Shown here: one piece after another, positions 9,606-18,309 of the stretch
Position numbering within the stretch: the stretch's first letter is position 1
Layout of the letters: every line of letters starts with the position of its first letter
Assembly: GCA_947500385.1 (NCBI GenBank)
Contig: CANMSA010000012.1
Coordinates: 124,001 to 188,000, forward strand
Direction: 5' to 3'
DNA length: 64,000 bases
DNA from: an uncultured Flavobacteriaceae bacterium
Lineage (GTDB): Bacteria; Bacteroidota; Bacteroidia; Flavobacteriales; Flavobacteriaceae
Program-made: the position numbers and the translations under genes
Notes under the pieces: model-generated
What the model saw: the letters and a program-made list of their open reading frames with translations, nothing else
Databases searched by the model: none
Told to the model about the DNA's origin: nothing

Positions 9606-12600
9606 CTAGAGTCCTAGCTCTAAACTGATCATGTAAGATGGCGTCACGGGATAATTTCCTACATCGATACCGAAATTGGTGTCAGGTCCTGCAACTTGTG
9701 GATCCAAACCAGAGTAATCGGTAATCGTCCATACGTTGTTTGCAGAAAGACCTATGTTTAGTTTACTTAGTCCAAATCTCTCTACTAGATCCGTATCGAA
9801 GTTGTATCCCATACGTAATTGTACCAAACGAACATATGAACCGTCTTCAACATACCAAGAGTTCGAAGCACCACTGGTACTTAAGTTCGAAGCACTCTCC
9901 CAAATTGGAGCGCCGGCATTGTTTCCGAGTTCAGGTGTCCAAGAGTTGAATGCAGCAACCCCTTTTGCAGACCCTTCAAAGGTTCCGAAGAAATCTCTAA
10001 ACCACTTGGACTGGTTGAAAATTTCGTTTCCGAAAGAACCGTACCAGTAGGTCTGAAGTTCTAGGTTTTTCCATCTAAGTACTAAATCAAGACCACCCGT
10101 TACATCTGGTACAGCGCTACCGATAAAGGTTCTATCATCTGGCGTAATGGCTCCGTCACCATTGACGTCTTCATAACGGAAACGTCCCAAACCTTTCCCA
10201 TCCTGAGCAGGGGAGTTGGTGACTTCTTCTTCGGTGTTGAAGTATCCTATTACATTGTATCCAAAAAAGGATGAAATAGATTGGCCTACTTGGTTTCTTA
10301 CCGGAGTAATACCTCTAAAGTTTCCAACATCAAAGAATTCGATTCCGGGAGCCAAAGCGGTAATTTCATTATTCAAGAAAGAAGTGGTCAACGTAGCATC
10401 AAAGGTAAAATCTTCCGTGATGTTTCCTTTTCCATTGATCAGCACATCCACACCGCTATTCAACATACTGGCAATGTTTACGGCCGGAGCTGCAGCATAG
10501 TTACCTGTAACCGCCGCCAAAGGCACTTGATACAAAAGATCATCCGTTTCTTTCTTCCACCAGTCAAATTCAATAGCTAGTTTGTCATTGAATAACTTGA
10601 GGTCAAAACCAACATTGGTGGTCGTACTGGTTTCCCATTTTGCATCCGGGTTGCCAATTCTACTTTGTGCAAATCCTTCATCCGCACCACTATTTTGTCC
10701 TTGTACAGGGTAAAAAGTATTCCCTCTGTCAGATGCGAATAACGAGAATTGGTTATTGGCGTTGACATTTTGGTCATTACCCATTTGCCCCCAACCGGCA
10801 CGTATCTTAAAATCGGAAATCAAATCTTGATTCTGCAAGAAAGGCTCGTCTATCACCCTCCAAGCGGCTGAGAATGCAGGGAAGGTACCAAATCTGCTGT
10901 TCGAACCAAATTTAGAGGAACCGTCTCGACGTACAATGGCACTTACATAGTACTTCTCATCGAAATTATATTTGATTTGCCCGAACAACGAATAGTAGTT
11001 AGAGCCTTTGAACTGAAAACTATTAACATTGGGGCTCTGTACTACACTTAAGTTTTGGAAGTCTAAATCCGTGGAGAACGGGTTGATTCCGTTTCCGCTA
11101 ATTTGTCTTCCTGATCCGTCATTCAATGCTTCGATACCTCCTAGAGCAAATATCTTGTGCTTGCCGAACAGCTTTTCGTAGGTAACGGTATTGGTAAAGG
11201 TCCAAGCAAAGAAGTAACCACTTCCTTCCGCGAACGAATTACTAGCTTCTGGTTCGGAATCTCCTAAGTATCGAAAGTTGTAATCCACAAAATGGAAGTT
11301 ACCATAATTTCCGCCTAGACTAGACCGGAGCGTTAGTCCGTCTAACGGCTTCACATCCACATAGAGATTTCCAAAACCGCCAATATTATAACTTCTATCG
11401 TCTCCATTGTTTCGTACCAATCGTCTTACCGGGTTACGCGGATTGTTAAAACCGGCAGCTCGTGTACTGGCGTAGCTTCCGAATTCATCAAAAACAGGAA
11501 GAATGGTCGGCATACGATAAGCGGATAGCACTTCTGATTCTTGTAGTGCTACGTTTACACCACCCCCGCCACCGGCGAGGCCTCTCACAGAGCGATAGGT
11601 AGTTTGGAAGTTTTCCCCAATGCTCAACCAAGGCGCAATATCCCATTCAGAGTTAAAACGGGCCGTATACCGCGCGAATTCTTGTTCTAGAACAATACCG
11701 GACTGATTTTGGGCAGAAATACCCATATAATAGCGACCGCTCTCGTTTCCACCATCAAAACCGAGCGTGAATCTGCTTAACGGAGCCGTTCTGGTAATTT
11801 CCTTGTACCAATTGGTTCCTGCCAGATTAGGTCTTATAAGGAAAACCCCTTCCGGGTTTGCTTCAAAGTTGGCCTGGATTTCAGCCAAATTAATATCAGC
11901 TGCGGAAACACCGTTTTGACCATCTGCGTGCAGGAAGTCTGGAAAAGTCGGGGTGGCATTCGTACCGTATTGCGGATGTGAATATTCAACAGGTGTACCA
12001 TTCGCGGCGGCATTGTTCTCATAAGCAATATGAGTATAGCGCGCCATGTCCTGCGGGTTTAGCATTTCTGGGGAACCGGCAACATTCGGATCGAACACCC
12101 CGCTTACCACATTTAAGGTAAGGTTGGTTTTGCGTTTGCTGCGCGACCCCTGTTTTGTGGTATACACGATGACACCGTTCGCGGCCCTTGCCCCATAGAT
12201 GGAAGCTGCTGCCGCATCCTTTAATACAGAAGTACTTTCAACATCATCTGGATTGATGAAATCGATATTGAGCGTTGGTACCCCATCTACCACATACAAA
12301 GGTGCGTTACCACCAAAGGCACCAAAACCACGTACTCGAATCTGACTCGTAGTACCTGGCTGACCATTCGTTAATACGGTAACACCAGCGACACGTCCTT
12401 GAAGCTGTTGTTCAATGTTACCGGAAGGGACCGCTGCAAGATCTTCCGCCGATACGATGGATACCGCCGCAGTGGTTTCTCGTTTGGTCTCCGTTGAGTA
12501 TCCCGTAACGATTACCTCGTCTAAGGCCGCTGCATCTTCCTGCAGCGTTGCATTCACGGTCGAGTTACCGCCTACGGCCACTTCCAAGGTCTGGAAACCC

Positions 12601-12914
12601 AAGTAGCTGAAAACAAGTACCGCATCGCCTGCAGCCTCTACGGTATAATTACCGTCAAAATCGGTTTGGGTCCCGGTAGTGGTACCCTTTACTAAGACGT
12701 TGGCACCCGCAAGTGGAATACCGTCGACATCGGTGACCGTTCCTGTAATGGTAGACTGAACAATGTCACCAGTATCGGCCATAGTTAATTTGGTTTCTAA
12801 ATTTGCAAACGCAAATTGTGTTCCCAAGCAAATCATCATCGATAAAAACCCAAGCTTGATAGCGGAAAAATTCCCCTTGGGCCTTAACGAATTGTAATCA
12901 CGTTTTTGATTCAT
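9606..12914 (-). CDS. susC: SusC/RagA-family TonB-dependent glycan transporter
   Basis: Outer-membrane TonB-dependent transporter that imports oligosaccharides together with SusD. In order: signal sequence (about 1-38, ending AFA), carboxypeptidase-regulatory-like domain (about 55-125, ITGTVTDVDGIPLAGANVLVKG), TonB box-like LDEVIVTGY (131-139), plug domain with the SusC signature (RVRGFGAFGGNAPLYVVDG, then SIYGARAANGVI), and a long beta-barrel ending with a hydrophobic strand YMISLELGL. 1102 aa is usual for the family. No anti-sigma or SusR-like extension is present at the N-terminus, so regulation is probably by a separate regulator; a LacI-type palindrome lies far upstream. It is the first gene of the susC-susD unit. 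Confidence 0.96.
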   Translation of the reverse strand: MNQKRDYNSLRPKGNFSAIKLGFLSMMICLGTQFAFANLETKLTMADTGDIVQSTITGTVTDVDGIPLAGANVLVKGTTTGTQTDFDGNYTVEAAGDAVLVFSYLGFQTLEVAVGGNSTVNATLQEDAAALDEVIVTGYSTETKRETTAAVSIVSAEDLAAVPSGNIEQQLQGRVAGVTVLTNGQPGTTSQIRVRGFGAFGGNAPLYVVDGVPTLNIDFINPDDVESTSVLKDAAAASIYGARAANGVIVYTTKQGSRSKRKTNLTLNVVSGVFDPNVAGSPEMLNPQDMARYTHIAYENNAAANGTPVEYSHPQYGTNATPTFPDFLHADGQNGVSAADINLAEIQANFEANPEGVFLIRPNLAGTNWYKEITRTAPLSRFTLGFDGGNESGRYYMGISAQNQSGIVLEQEFARYTARFNSEWDIAPWLSIGENFQTTYRSVRGLAGGGGGVNVALQESEVLSAYRMPTILPVFDEFGSYASTRAAGFNNPRNPVRRLVRNNGDDRSYNIGGFGNLYVDVKPLDGLTLRSSLGGNYGNFHFVDYNFRYLGDSEPEASNSFAEGSGYFFAWTFTNTVTYEKLFGKHKIFALGGIEALNDGSGRQISGNGINPFSTDLDFQNLSVVQSPNVNSFQFKGSNYYSLFGQIKYNFDEKYYVSAIVRRDGSSKFGSNSRFGTFPAFSAAWRVIDEPFLQNQDLISDFKIRAGWGQMGNDQNVNANNQFSLFASDRGNTFYPVQGQNSGADEGFAQSRIGNPDAKWETSTTTNVGFDLKLFNDKLAIEFDWWKKETDDLLYQVPLAAVTGNYAAAPAVNIASMLNSGVDVLINGKGNITEDFTFDATLTTSFLNNEITALAPGIEFFDVGNFRGITPVRNQVGQSISSFFGYNVIGYFNTEEEVTNSPAQDGKGLGRFRYEDVNGDGAITPDDRTFIGSAVPDVTGGLDLVLRWKNLELQTYWYGSFGNEIFNQSKWFRDFFGTFEGSAKGVAAFNSWTPELGNNAGAPIWESASNLSTSGASNSWYVEDGSYVRLVQLRMGYNFDTDLVERFGLSKLNIGLSANNVWTITDYSGLDPQVAGPDTNFGIDVGNYPVTPSYMISLELGL

Positions 12915-13366
12915 AATCCTTGTTGTTTGTTAGTTTAAAAAAAAATTGATTAAGTCCGGTTTTTTCTTGACAGAATGGCAATTCATTTGTTAAAAAAAAC
13001 CAAATTCAAGATAATATTAACAAAATTATGCGAATTAAAAACAGATAACTACCAATATTTTATCATCCACTGACTTTAAAAAATGCCTTGTTTTTGTCAA
13101 TAACACTCCTGAACCCTCACTATAATTAAGAATATGTGATTTTATGGGCCTTATTTATAAGGAATCTAGATTCTCTTTAAATAACAATATGACGCCATTT
13201 TGTGACCAAAAAACTGTTAAGAAAACGTTTTCGTAAGCCGGACTACAACGTTTTCGAAGTACTTTTTTTGTGAGAATTTTATGTTAATTTAATAATAAAA
13301 GGAGGGTTATTTTTTCTTGCGCCAAAACCATGCAAAAGAACGATTTTGAGTTTGCTCACTAGCTGA
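12915..13366. other. AT-rich 452-bp regulatory spacer upstream of susC
   Basis: This non-coding stretch separates the susC start from the stop codon of the upstream - strand methyltransferase gene. I see no ORF, tRNA or insertion-sequence end. It holds a possible - strand -7 element TAATTTTG (revcomp of 13021-13028), about 107 bases before the susC ATG, without a well-spaced -33 partner, and two AACGTTTTCG motifs near 13221-13256. Runs of A and T close to the start codon (12945-12955 and around 12990) are typical of Bacteroidota translation-initiation regions. Confidence 0.5.
13221..13232. promoter_or_regulatory. LacI-family-like operator palindrome
   Basis: A perfect 12-bp palindrome, GAAAACGTTTTC, with the central CG typical of LacI/CcpA-family operators. 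A second, imperfect copy of the same core (CAACGTTTTCG) is centred 23 bp away at about 13249. The pair is about 310 bp upstream of the susC ATG. LacI-type regulators control many sugar loci, but none is encoded in this window, so the regulator is unknown. A chance palindrome in AT-rich DNA remains possible. Confidence 0.45.
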
Positions 13367-14569
13367 TTAGAGATCACGTTGGCTTGGGTATGATACTTTG
13401 CTGCAGATCAATACGATTTGCTTGCCTTTTTCATCTTTTGTGAAGAACAGGTAGTGATCACCACCGTCTGAAATATTGTGTTTTTTTCGAATAGCGGCTA
13501 CCGACTCACTAAAATTTCGGCTCACTATATTTGCTTTTGGAATCCGAAGCATTTTGAGCATGCGTTTGTTGTAATAAAACCATTGGTCGATGGTGAACGC
13601 TCGTCCGGGGAAGCTGATGAGGTGTTCCGAAGTATACAGATGCGTATGGGGATGGAGTTTATAGACTTCAAAGGCAGCGGAAATTGTTTTAAATCCACCC
13701 GATTTCATTAGGGCGGCGTTTGGTTCATACAAGTATTGCAACGGCGCGGAGAATTTGGTGACTGCCTGTTTTTCATCCCCTACATGGAAACTAAAATGGT
13801 CGTTTTCCGTTTTCTGTAGGTTGACCGTAGAAATGATAGGGTCTTCAGTAGTGTTTTTATGTAGCTCCCAAAGCAACTCTTTCACTTCGTTATCGCTAGC
13901 GATTATGTGAATTTTTTTAATAGATGAGAGTGTTTTTAACCCTTCGGTAATGTCTAAAAATGGGGAGGTTTTGATTAGAACCTTATCAGATTTTTCAAAT
14001 AACAATTCTAGATGTTCCGTCACATCCGGACTGCAATCGGATAAATGAAAAACCTTTCCTTTCGTTTTGTCCCTGCGGGAGGGGTCGAGATAGATCCAGT
14101 CAAAAGTTCCTTTATACGCTGCTAAAAACTGCAAACCATCTCTGTGTATTGATTGGATGTTTTCAGCTTTTAAAACAGTAAAATTATGGCTTGCGATTTG
14201 GGATAATTCCAAGTTCGTTTCACAATGAAAAACCGTTGGTATTTTACGACTGAAAAAGTAACTGTCAACACCCAGTCCGCCAGTGAGATCCGCCAATGAT
14301 TTTCCAGAGACAATGGCTGCTTTGTAACGTGCGGTCCGCTCGGAGGAGGTTTGTTCAATACTTAACTTGTTCGGGTAATAAATTTGAGGGGTGTGAAACC
14401 AAGTTGGGAGTTTTTTTTTACTTTTTTTTCTAGCTTCTATCTGGGTCGCCAGTTCGGCGTTCGTAACCGTGTCGAAAATCCGTTTTTTTAACAAAACTGA
14501 CACGATGTCAGTATCTATATTTTCTGATATAAAATTTTGAACACCAGTGTTTAATATATTGTTATTCAA
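13367..14569 (-). CDS. PG_1098-like class I SAM methyltransferase with THUMP-like domain
   Basis: Conserved Bacteroidota protein: ferredoxin-like N-terminal region (about 1-85), a Rossmann SAM-methyltransferase core and a THUMP-like C-terminus. The SAM-binding motif I is LADLTGGLGVDSYFF (about residues 94-108); the motif IV region is FDWIYLDPSRRDKTKG, where the DPSRR stretch resembles catalytic loops of nucleic-acid methyltransferases. This points to RNA modification, but the target is unknown. No ATG exists near the N-terminus in this frame; the start shown is TTG at 14569, seven bases after the AI-2E gene, so the two are co-transcribed. 400 aa is near the family length. Assignment to the family is good; the biochemical role is inferred. 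Confidence 0.82.
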   Translation of the reverse strand: MNNNILNTGVQNFISENIDTDIVSVLLKKRIFDTVTNAELATQIEARKKSKKKLPTWFHTPQIYYPNKLSIEQTSSERTARYKAAIVSGKSLADLTGGLGVDSYFFSRKIPTVFHCETNLELSQIASHNFTVLKAENIQSIHRDGLQFLAAYKGTFDWIYLDPSRRDKTKGKVFHLSDCSPDVTEHLELLFEKSDKVLIKTSPFLDITEGLKTLSSIKKIHIIASDNEVKELLWELHKNTTEDPIISTVNLQKTENDHFSFHVGDEKQAVTKFSAPLQYLYEPNAALMKSGGFKTISAAFEVYKLHPHTHLYTSEHLISFPGRAFTIDQWFYYNKRMLKMLRIPKANIVSRNFSESVAAIRKKHNISDGGDHYLFFTKDEKGKQIVLICSKVSYPSQRDL

Positions 14570-14576
14570 AGTTTTT

Positions 14577-15677
14577 CTATAGATTTTGAGTCAATGATTT
14601 TACAAGCTTGTTTTCTGCTAAAAACTCTTTTAAAATTACCTTAATGGCCGTGTAGCCAGGCACTGCAACGATCATGCCTACAACACCAAAAAGTAATCCC
14701 GCGATGATAATGACCAGGAAAATTTCGAGCGGGTGAGACTTTACGCTGTTAGAGAAAATGATGGGTTGTGAAACAAAATTATCTACTAACTGGCCGACCA
14801 CCAAACCGATCAGTACATAGCCCGCCTTCGGTAAGATAACAGTGCTAAAATCCATACCCAAAAAACTGGTCATAGTCAGGACGATCATGAGCACCCCGCC
14901 GATGATCGGACCCACATACGGTATTACATTAAAAAGGGCGCATAAAAAGGCAATGACAATGGCGTTTTCTACTCCCACGATGAACAACGTGACCATATAT
15001 ATAAGAAACAAGACAAATAGCTGTAAAAGGAGACCCACAAAGTACCTCGAAAGCAGGTTATTTATTTTGTCGATAGATTTTACCGTACCTTTCTCCTTAT
15101 CGTTCGGAACGAACATCAACAATCCATTTTGAAAGAGCTTACTATCCTTGAGAAAGAAGAAGGAAATAAAAAGTACCGAAAACAAACCAATACTTGCACT
15201 GCTCAATACATTTAAAAACGAATTTAGAAAATTAGGGATGAACCCAACGTCTAACTTTTCTAAGACACTTTTCCCCAAATCGGACGTGGTTAACATCTCA
15301 TTGACGGAAGCTGGTGAGGCCCCAAAATAACGGGTAATTTCAATGTACAACGCATTAATTTTTTGTTGGAGGGCTTCAAGGTTTAGCAAGGATAAGTTCT
15401 TTCCCTGTTCAGATATCAAAGGGACGAACAAGGCGATTACCCCGATAAGAAGCCCTATCATAATTACCATGGTCAGGGCTACTGCCAAAAGATTCGGAAA
15501 TTTGAGTTTTCTTCGAAGGAACAGCACGATCGGCCTGCCGATCAGGGCTACCACGGCCGCAATGGCCAAGTAGGCGAGTACCGATTGTATTTTGAACAAA
15601 AAATAAAGAAGGAGTACGATTCCGATCAAAATACCAACCGATCGTAGGATGCCTTGTGAGATAGTCTTTGCGGTCAT
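14577..15677 (-). CDS. AI-2E family transporter (PerM-like permease)
   Basis: Integral membrane protein of the AI-2E transporter/PerM family (PF01594), 366 aa, with about eight hydrophobic segments: three near the N-terminus, then a polar periplasmic or cytosolic stretch (about 90-160), then the conserved C-terminal set with the signature NVIPYVGPIIGG near residue 250 and the final VGMIVAVPGYTAIKVILKEF. Members export varied substrates, including the AI-2 signal, or act as Na+/H+ antiporters; the substrate here cannot be predicted. It starts 14 bp after the DUF4159 gene on the same strand and precedes the PG_1098-like methyltransferase gene by seven bp, giving a likely three-gene unit. Confidence 0.9.
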   Translation of the reverse strand: MTAKTISQGILRSVGILIGIVLLLYFLFKIQSVLAYLAIAAVVALIGRPIVLFLRRKLKFPNLLAVALTMVIMIGLLIGVIALFVPLISEQGKNLSLLNLEALQQKINALYIEITRYFGASPASVNEMLTTSDLGKSVLEKLDVGFIPNFLNSFLNVLSSASIGLFSVLFISFFFLKDSKLFQNGLLMFVPNDKEKGTVKSIDKINNLLSRYFVGLLLQLFVLFLIYMVTLFIVGVENAIVIAFLCALFNVIPYVGPIIGGVLMIVLTMTSFLGMDFSTVILPKAGYVLIGLVVGQLVDNFVSQPIIFSNSVKSHPLEIFLVIIIAGLLFGVVGMIVAVPGYTAIKVILKEFLAENKLVKSLTQNL

Positions 15678-15691
15678 TTTAAAAAAATGGA

Positions 15692-16342
15692 TTAGTTCTT
15701 AAAAACGTAGGAAATAATGTTCGCTCCCATTTGCAGGGCTTTGGTACGTACTTCTTGGGAGTTGTTGTGAACTTCGATATCCTCCCAACCATCGCCTAGG
15801 TCGCTTTCGAAAGTAAATAGTAAAAGCAGTCGGTTTTCATGAAATATGCCAAAAGCCTGTGGTCTTTTGCCATCGTGCTCATGTATTTTTGGGAGTCCGT
15901 CGGGAAAGGCGTACTCCTGTTTGAATATCGGGTGGTCATGCCCGAGTTCTATGAGGTCTTTGTCGGGAAACACCTTGGTCAATTCTTTTCGTAAATACGG
16001 TTCCATGCCATAGTTGTCATCAATATGCAAAAACCCCCCGGATAACAGATAGGTACGTAAATTTGCCGCCTCTTCCTCTGAAAACACTACATTTCCATGT
16101 CCGGTCATATAGAGAAAAGGGTATTGAAAGATGGTGCTACTTTCCACTTCTATGGGGTCTATCTTTTCATCGATGCCCGTGCCGATGGTGGTGTTGCAAA
16201 AACGTATGAGATTGGGGAGCGCCGTAGGGTTTGAATACCAATCTCCACCACCTTTGTATTTAAGTATGGCCACTTCTTGCGAAAACAGTAGCATGTTGTT
16301 AAAAAAAACACAAATGAGGAAGAAGCGCGTAAGTTGTTTCAT
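15692..16342 (-). CDS. DUF4159 secreted protein
   Basis: Small secreted protein with the DUF4159 domain, a class I glutamine-amidotransferase-like fold. I placed the start at ATG 16342, where a signal peptide opens (MKQLTRFFLICVFFNNMLLFSQ); a non-ATG start ten codons earlier would bury it. Conserved elements are KYKGGGDWYSNPTALPNLIRF near the mature N-terminus, the FLYMTGHGNVVFSEEEAANLRTYLLSGGFLHIDD core and the Gly-His-rich EHDGKRPQAFGI region. No amidotransferase cysteine nucleophile is evident, so it probably binds rather than hydrolyses. It is divergent from the DUF1223 gene with 44 bp between the two ATG codons and leads into the AI-2E gene. Cellular role unknown. Confidence 0.85.
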   Translation of the reverse strand: MKQLTRFFLICVFFNNMLLFSQEVAILKYKGGGDWYSNPTALPNLIRFCNTTIGTGIDEKIDPIEVESSTIFQYPFLYMTGHGNVVFSEEEAANLRTYLLSGGFLHIDDNYGMEPYLRKELTKVFPDKDLIELGHDHPIFKQEYAFPDGLPKIHEHDGKRPQAFGIFHENRLLLLFTFESDLGDGWEDIEVHNNSQEVRTKALQMGANIISYVFKN

Positions 16343-16386
16343 TTCAAGACGTACTAAAGGTATAGTTCTCAAAAATACTAATTATC

Positions 16387-17169
16387 ATGTTTAAAAAGAT
16401 TTTTATTGTTCTCATTATATTTGCCGCGTTGTCGGTAATGGCGTTTACACTACCGGCAGCGACCAAGGTAGCGGAGAAAACAACCGAAAAATCGATGGAA
16501 GAAGGGTATAGCCCCATTGTGGTTTTGGAGCTTTTCACCTCTCAAGGTTGCTCTAGTTGCCCTTCGGCCGATGCTTTGCTCGAAAAGGTGAAAAAAGAAC
16601 ATTCCGAGGGCGTGTTTACCTTATCCTATCATGTTGACTATTGGAACTATATTGGGTGGAAAGACCCTTTCAGCAAGTCGGAATATACCCAGATACAGAG
16701 GGCTTACAATACGAAATTACGTTATAATGGTAATTATACACCAGAAGTTGTTGTAAACGGAAAGGCCCATTTCGTTGGCTCTGATGCGTCTAAAATGAAC
16801 ATTGCGTTGGATGCCTTTGGGAAGGAACGTGTTGAGAACGCCATCGAAATTAGCAATGTAAAGAGAGACAACGGAAAAGTGACCTATGATTACCAGATCA
16901 AAGGCGCCATTAACAACAAAAATCTACGGGCGGTACTGGTGGTAGACGAGCGTATTACCAGTGTAAAGCGCGGTGAGAATCGAAACCGTACCATTAAGAA
17001 TAGTAATATTGTTGTGGCAGAGACTAAAACATACATTAAGATGCCCAGCGCGACTGGGAGCATTGAAATCCCAAAATTGGTGAGATCGAAAGACCAGCTA
17101 CACCTGATCTTATTGGTGGAGAATGTTGCCAAGGATTTGACCGCAGCCACAAAAAAAAGTTTGAATTGA
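16387..17169 (+). CDS. DUF1223 thioredoxin-like secreted protein
   Basis: Exported or membrane-anchored DUF1223 protein (260 aa) with a thioredoxin-like fold. A hydrophobic N-terminal segment (about 4-24) precedes the conserved VLELFTSQGCSSCPSAD motif, where Cys55 and Cys58 form a CxxC redox pair. HVDYWNYIGWKDPF and YTPEVVVNG (the cis-proline region of thioredoxin folds) are also family hallmarks. The C-terminal half is a beta-sandwich-like extension typical of the family. It probably takes part in periplasmic thiol-disulfide chemistry, but no substrate is known. It is divergent from DUF4159 and is followed by a clear terminator shared in position with the end of rsmE. Confidence 0.87.
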   Translation: MFKKIFIVLIIFAALSVMAFTLPAATKVAEKTTEKSMEEGYSPIVVLELFTSQGCSSCPSADALLEKVKKEHSEGVFTLSYHVDYWNYIGWKDPFSKSEYTQIQRAYNTKLRYNGNYTPEVVVNGKAHFVGSDASKMNIALDAFGKERVENAIEISNVKRDNGKVTYDYQIKGAINNKNLRAVLVVDERITSVKRGENRNRTIKNSNIVVAETKTYIKMPSATGSIEIPKLVRSKDQLHLILLVENVAKDLTAATKKSLN

Positions 17170-17192
17170 AAATAGTGTTTGGTGTTTTTAGT

Positions 17193-17233
17193 ACCGCACC
17201 TTCTTTGTTAGTTTAGGAGGGTGCGGTTTTTTT
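17193..17233 (+). terminator. Rho-independent terminator after the DUF1223 gene
   Basis: An 8-bp perfect stem (17193-17200 ACCGCACC with 17220-17227 GGTGCGGT), a 19-base loop and a run of seven T residues. It begins 23 bases after the DUF1223 stop codon. The stop codon of the converging rsmE gene lies inside the T run, so the two genes are packed tail to tail. In the reverse direction no T run follows. Confidence 0.85.
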
Positions 17234-17939
17234 AAGTGTCATCGTTCATATTCACCAAAGTGCAAGCGACAATCGCTGCGGTTTCCGTTCGCAATCTACT
17301 GTTCCCGAGCGACACCGGGGAAAAACCCTTTTCATAGGCTGCCGTTATTTCTCTTGGGGAAAAATCCCCTTCGGGACCAATCAAAATCGTCACATTTGAA
17401 CCCGCTGTTAATCGTGTTCGAAGCGTGGTCTTTTCTCCGGCTTCGCAATGTGCTATAAATCGATTGCCCTCCATGGCAGTTTTTAGGAATTCTTCATACG
17501 GGATGGCTTCGTTTAATTTGGGCAAGTAAGTCCGTAGACTCTGTTTCATGGCTGCGCTCAACACCTTTGCCATGCGTTCCCTTTTAATGACTTTTCGTTC
17601 AGAACGTTCACATATAATGGGGGTGATTTCTTGAATACCGATTTCGGTGGCCTTTTCCAAGAACCATTCAAATCGGTCGTTCATTTTGGTCGGTGCAACG
17701 GCCATATGCAAGGAGTTTTTTGGACGTTTTTCTATGGACCAACTGATGATTTCAACTGCGCATTTTTTTACATTAGATGCTATTATTTTACCAATCAACA
17801 TCAGCCCTTGTCCATTGGTTATTTGAAGCACATCCCCTTCTTTTTTCCGCAATACCCCTACAATGTGCCTACTTTCCTCTTTTGAAAAAGTAAAACGTTC
17901 ATCATATTCGTTTATTTCGGAGTTGTAAAATAATTGCAT
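17232..17939 (-). CDS. rsmE: 16S rRNA (uracil-1498-N3)-methyltransferase RsmE
   Basis: SPOUT-class RNA methyltransferase that methylates N3 of U1498 in 16S rRNA. The N-terminal PUA-like domain (about 1-75) contains HIVGVLRKKEGDVLQITNG; the C-terminal knotted SPOUT domain contains KMNDRFEWFLEKATEIG, KRERMAKVLSAAMKQS, and the SAM-binding knot TILIGPEGDFSPREI followed by LGNSRLRTETAA. 235 aa matches the family. It is the last gene of the tsaD-tfoX-rsmE unit, 19 bp after the TfoX-like gene. All signature motifs are intact. Confidence 0.95.
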   Translation of the reverse strand: MQLFYNSEINEYDERFTFSKEESRHIVGVLRKKEGDVLQITNGQGLMLIGKIIASNVKKCAVEIISWSIEKRPKNSLHMAVAPTKMNDRFEWFLEKATEIGIQEITPIICERSERKVIKRERMAKVLSAAMKQSLRTYLPKLNEAIPYEEFLKTAMEGNRFIAHCEAGEKTTLRTRLTAGSNVTILIGPEGDFSPREITAAYEKGFSPVSLGNSRLRTETAAIVACTLVNMNDDT

Positions 17940-17958
17940 GGTGATTTGTGAAAAAATA

Positions 17959-18309
17959 TTACGCGATTTCTTTTAATTTTTTTTGGGCATGTTCCAGGCC
18001 TAAATTCACCCAATATTGCATTTGTTGGCCAGTTTCGAAGGCGATAGGCGATACGAACAAAAACTCTTTCATGGGTTTTTTTGTGAAATCCATGGGGCGC
18101 ACCCCCTCTATTTGTGACACTTCCTGCATTTTTTCTTGAATCACCCGAACCATCAAACCGTCTTTTACAATGCCTACCGTCATCTTTCCTTTGTATAGGA
18201 AGGCAAGTCCGCCGAACATTTGTTTTTCGGAGAATTCATTGGTGATTCCAGGAGGGAGTTGCACAAGTGCCGTACTAATTCTCTCCGCTAATTCCCTATC
18301 AAATGCCAT
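17959..18309 (-). CDS. TfoX/Sxy N-terminal domain protein
   Basis: Short (116 aa) protein with the TfoX N-terminal domain only. The signature stretch is EKQMFGGLAFLYKGKMTVGIVKDGLMVRV in outline (residues about 24-52: MFGGLAF and GIVKDGLMVRV). Full-length TfoX/Sxy of gammaproteobacteria controls competence with CRP-S promoters; stand-alone N-terminal proteins are widespread and have no proven role, so a competence function should not be assumed. Its ATG abuts the tsaD stop codon without a spacer, which implies translational coupling, and rsmE follows after 19 bp. Confidence 0.85.
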   Translation of the reverse strand: MAFDRELAERISTALVQLPPGITNEFSEKQMFGGLAFLYKGKMTVGIVKDGLMVRVIQEKMQEVSQIEGVRPMDFTKKPMKEFLFVSPIAFETGQQMQYWVNLGLEHAQKKLKEIA

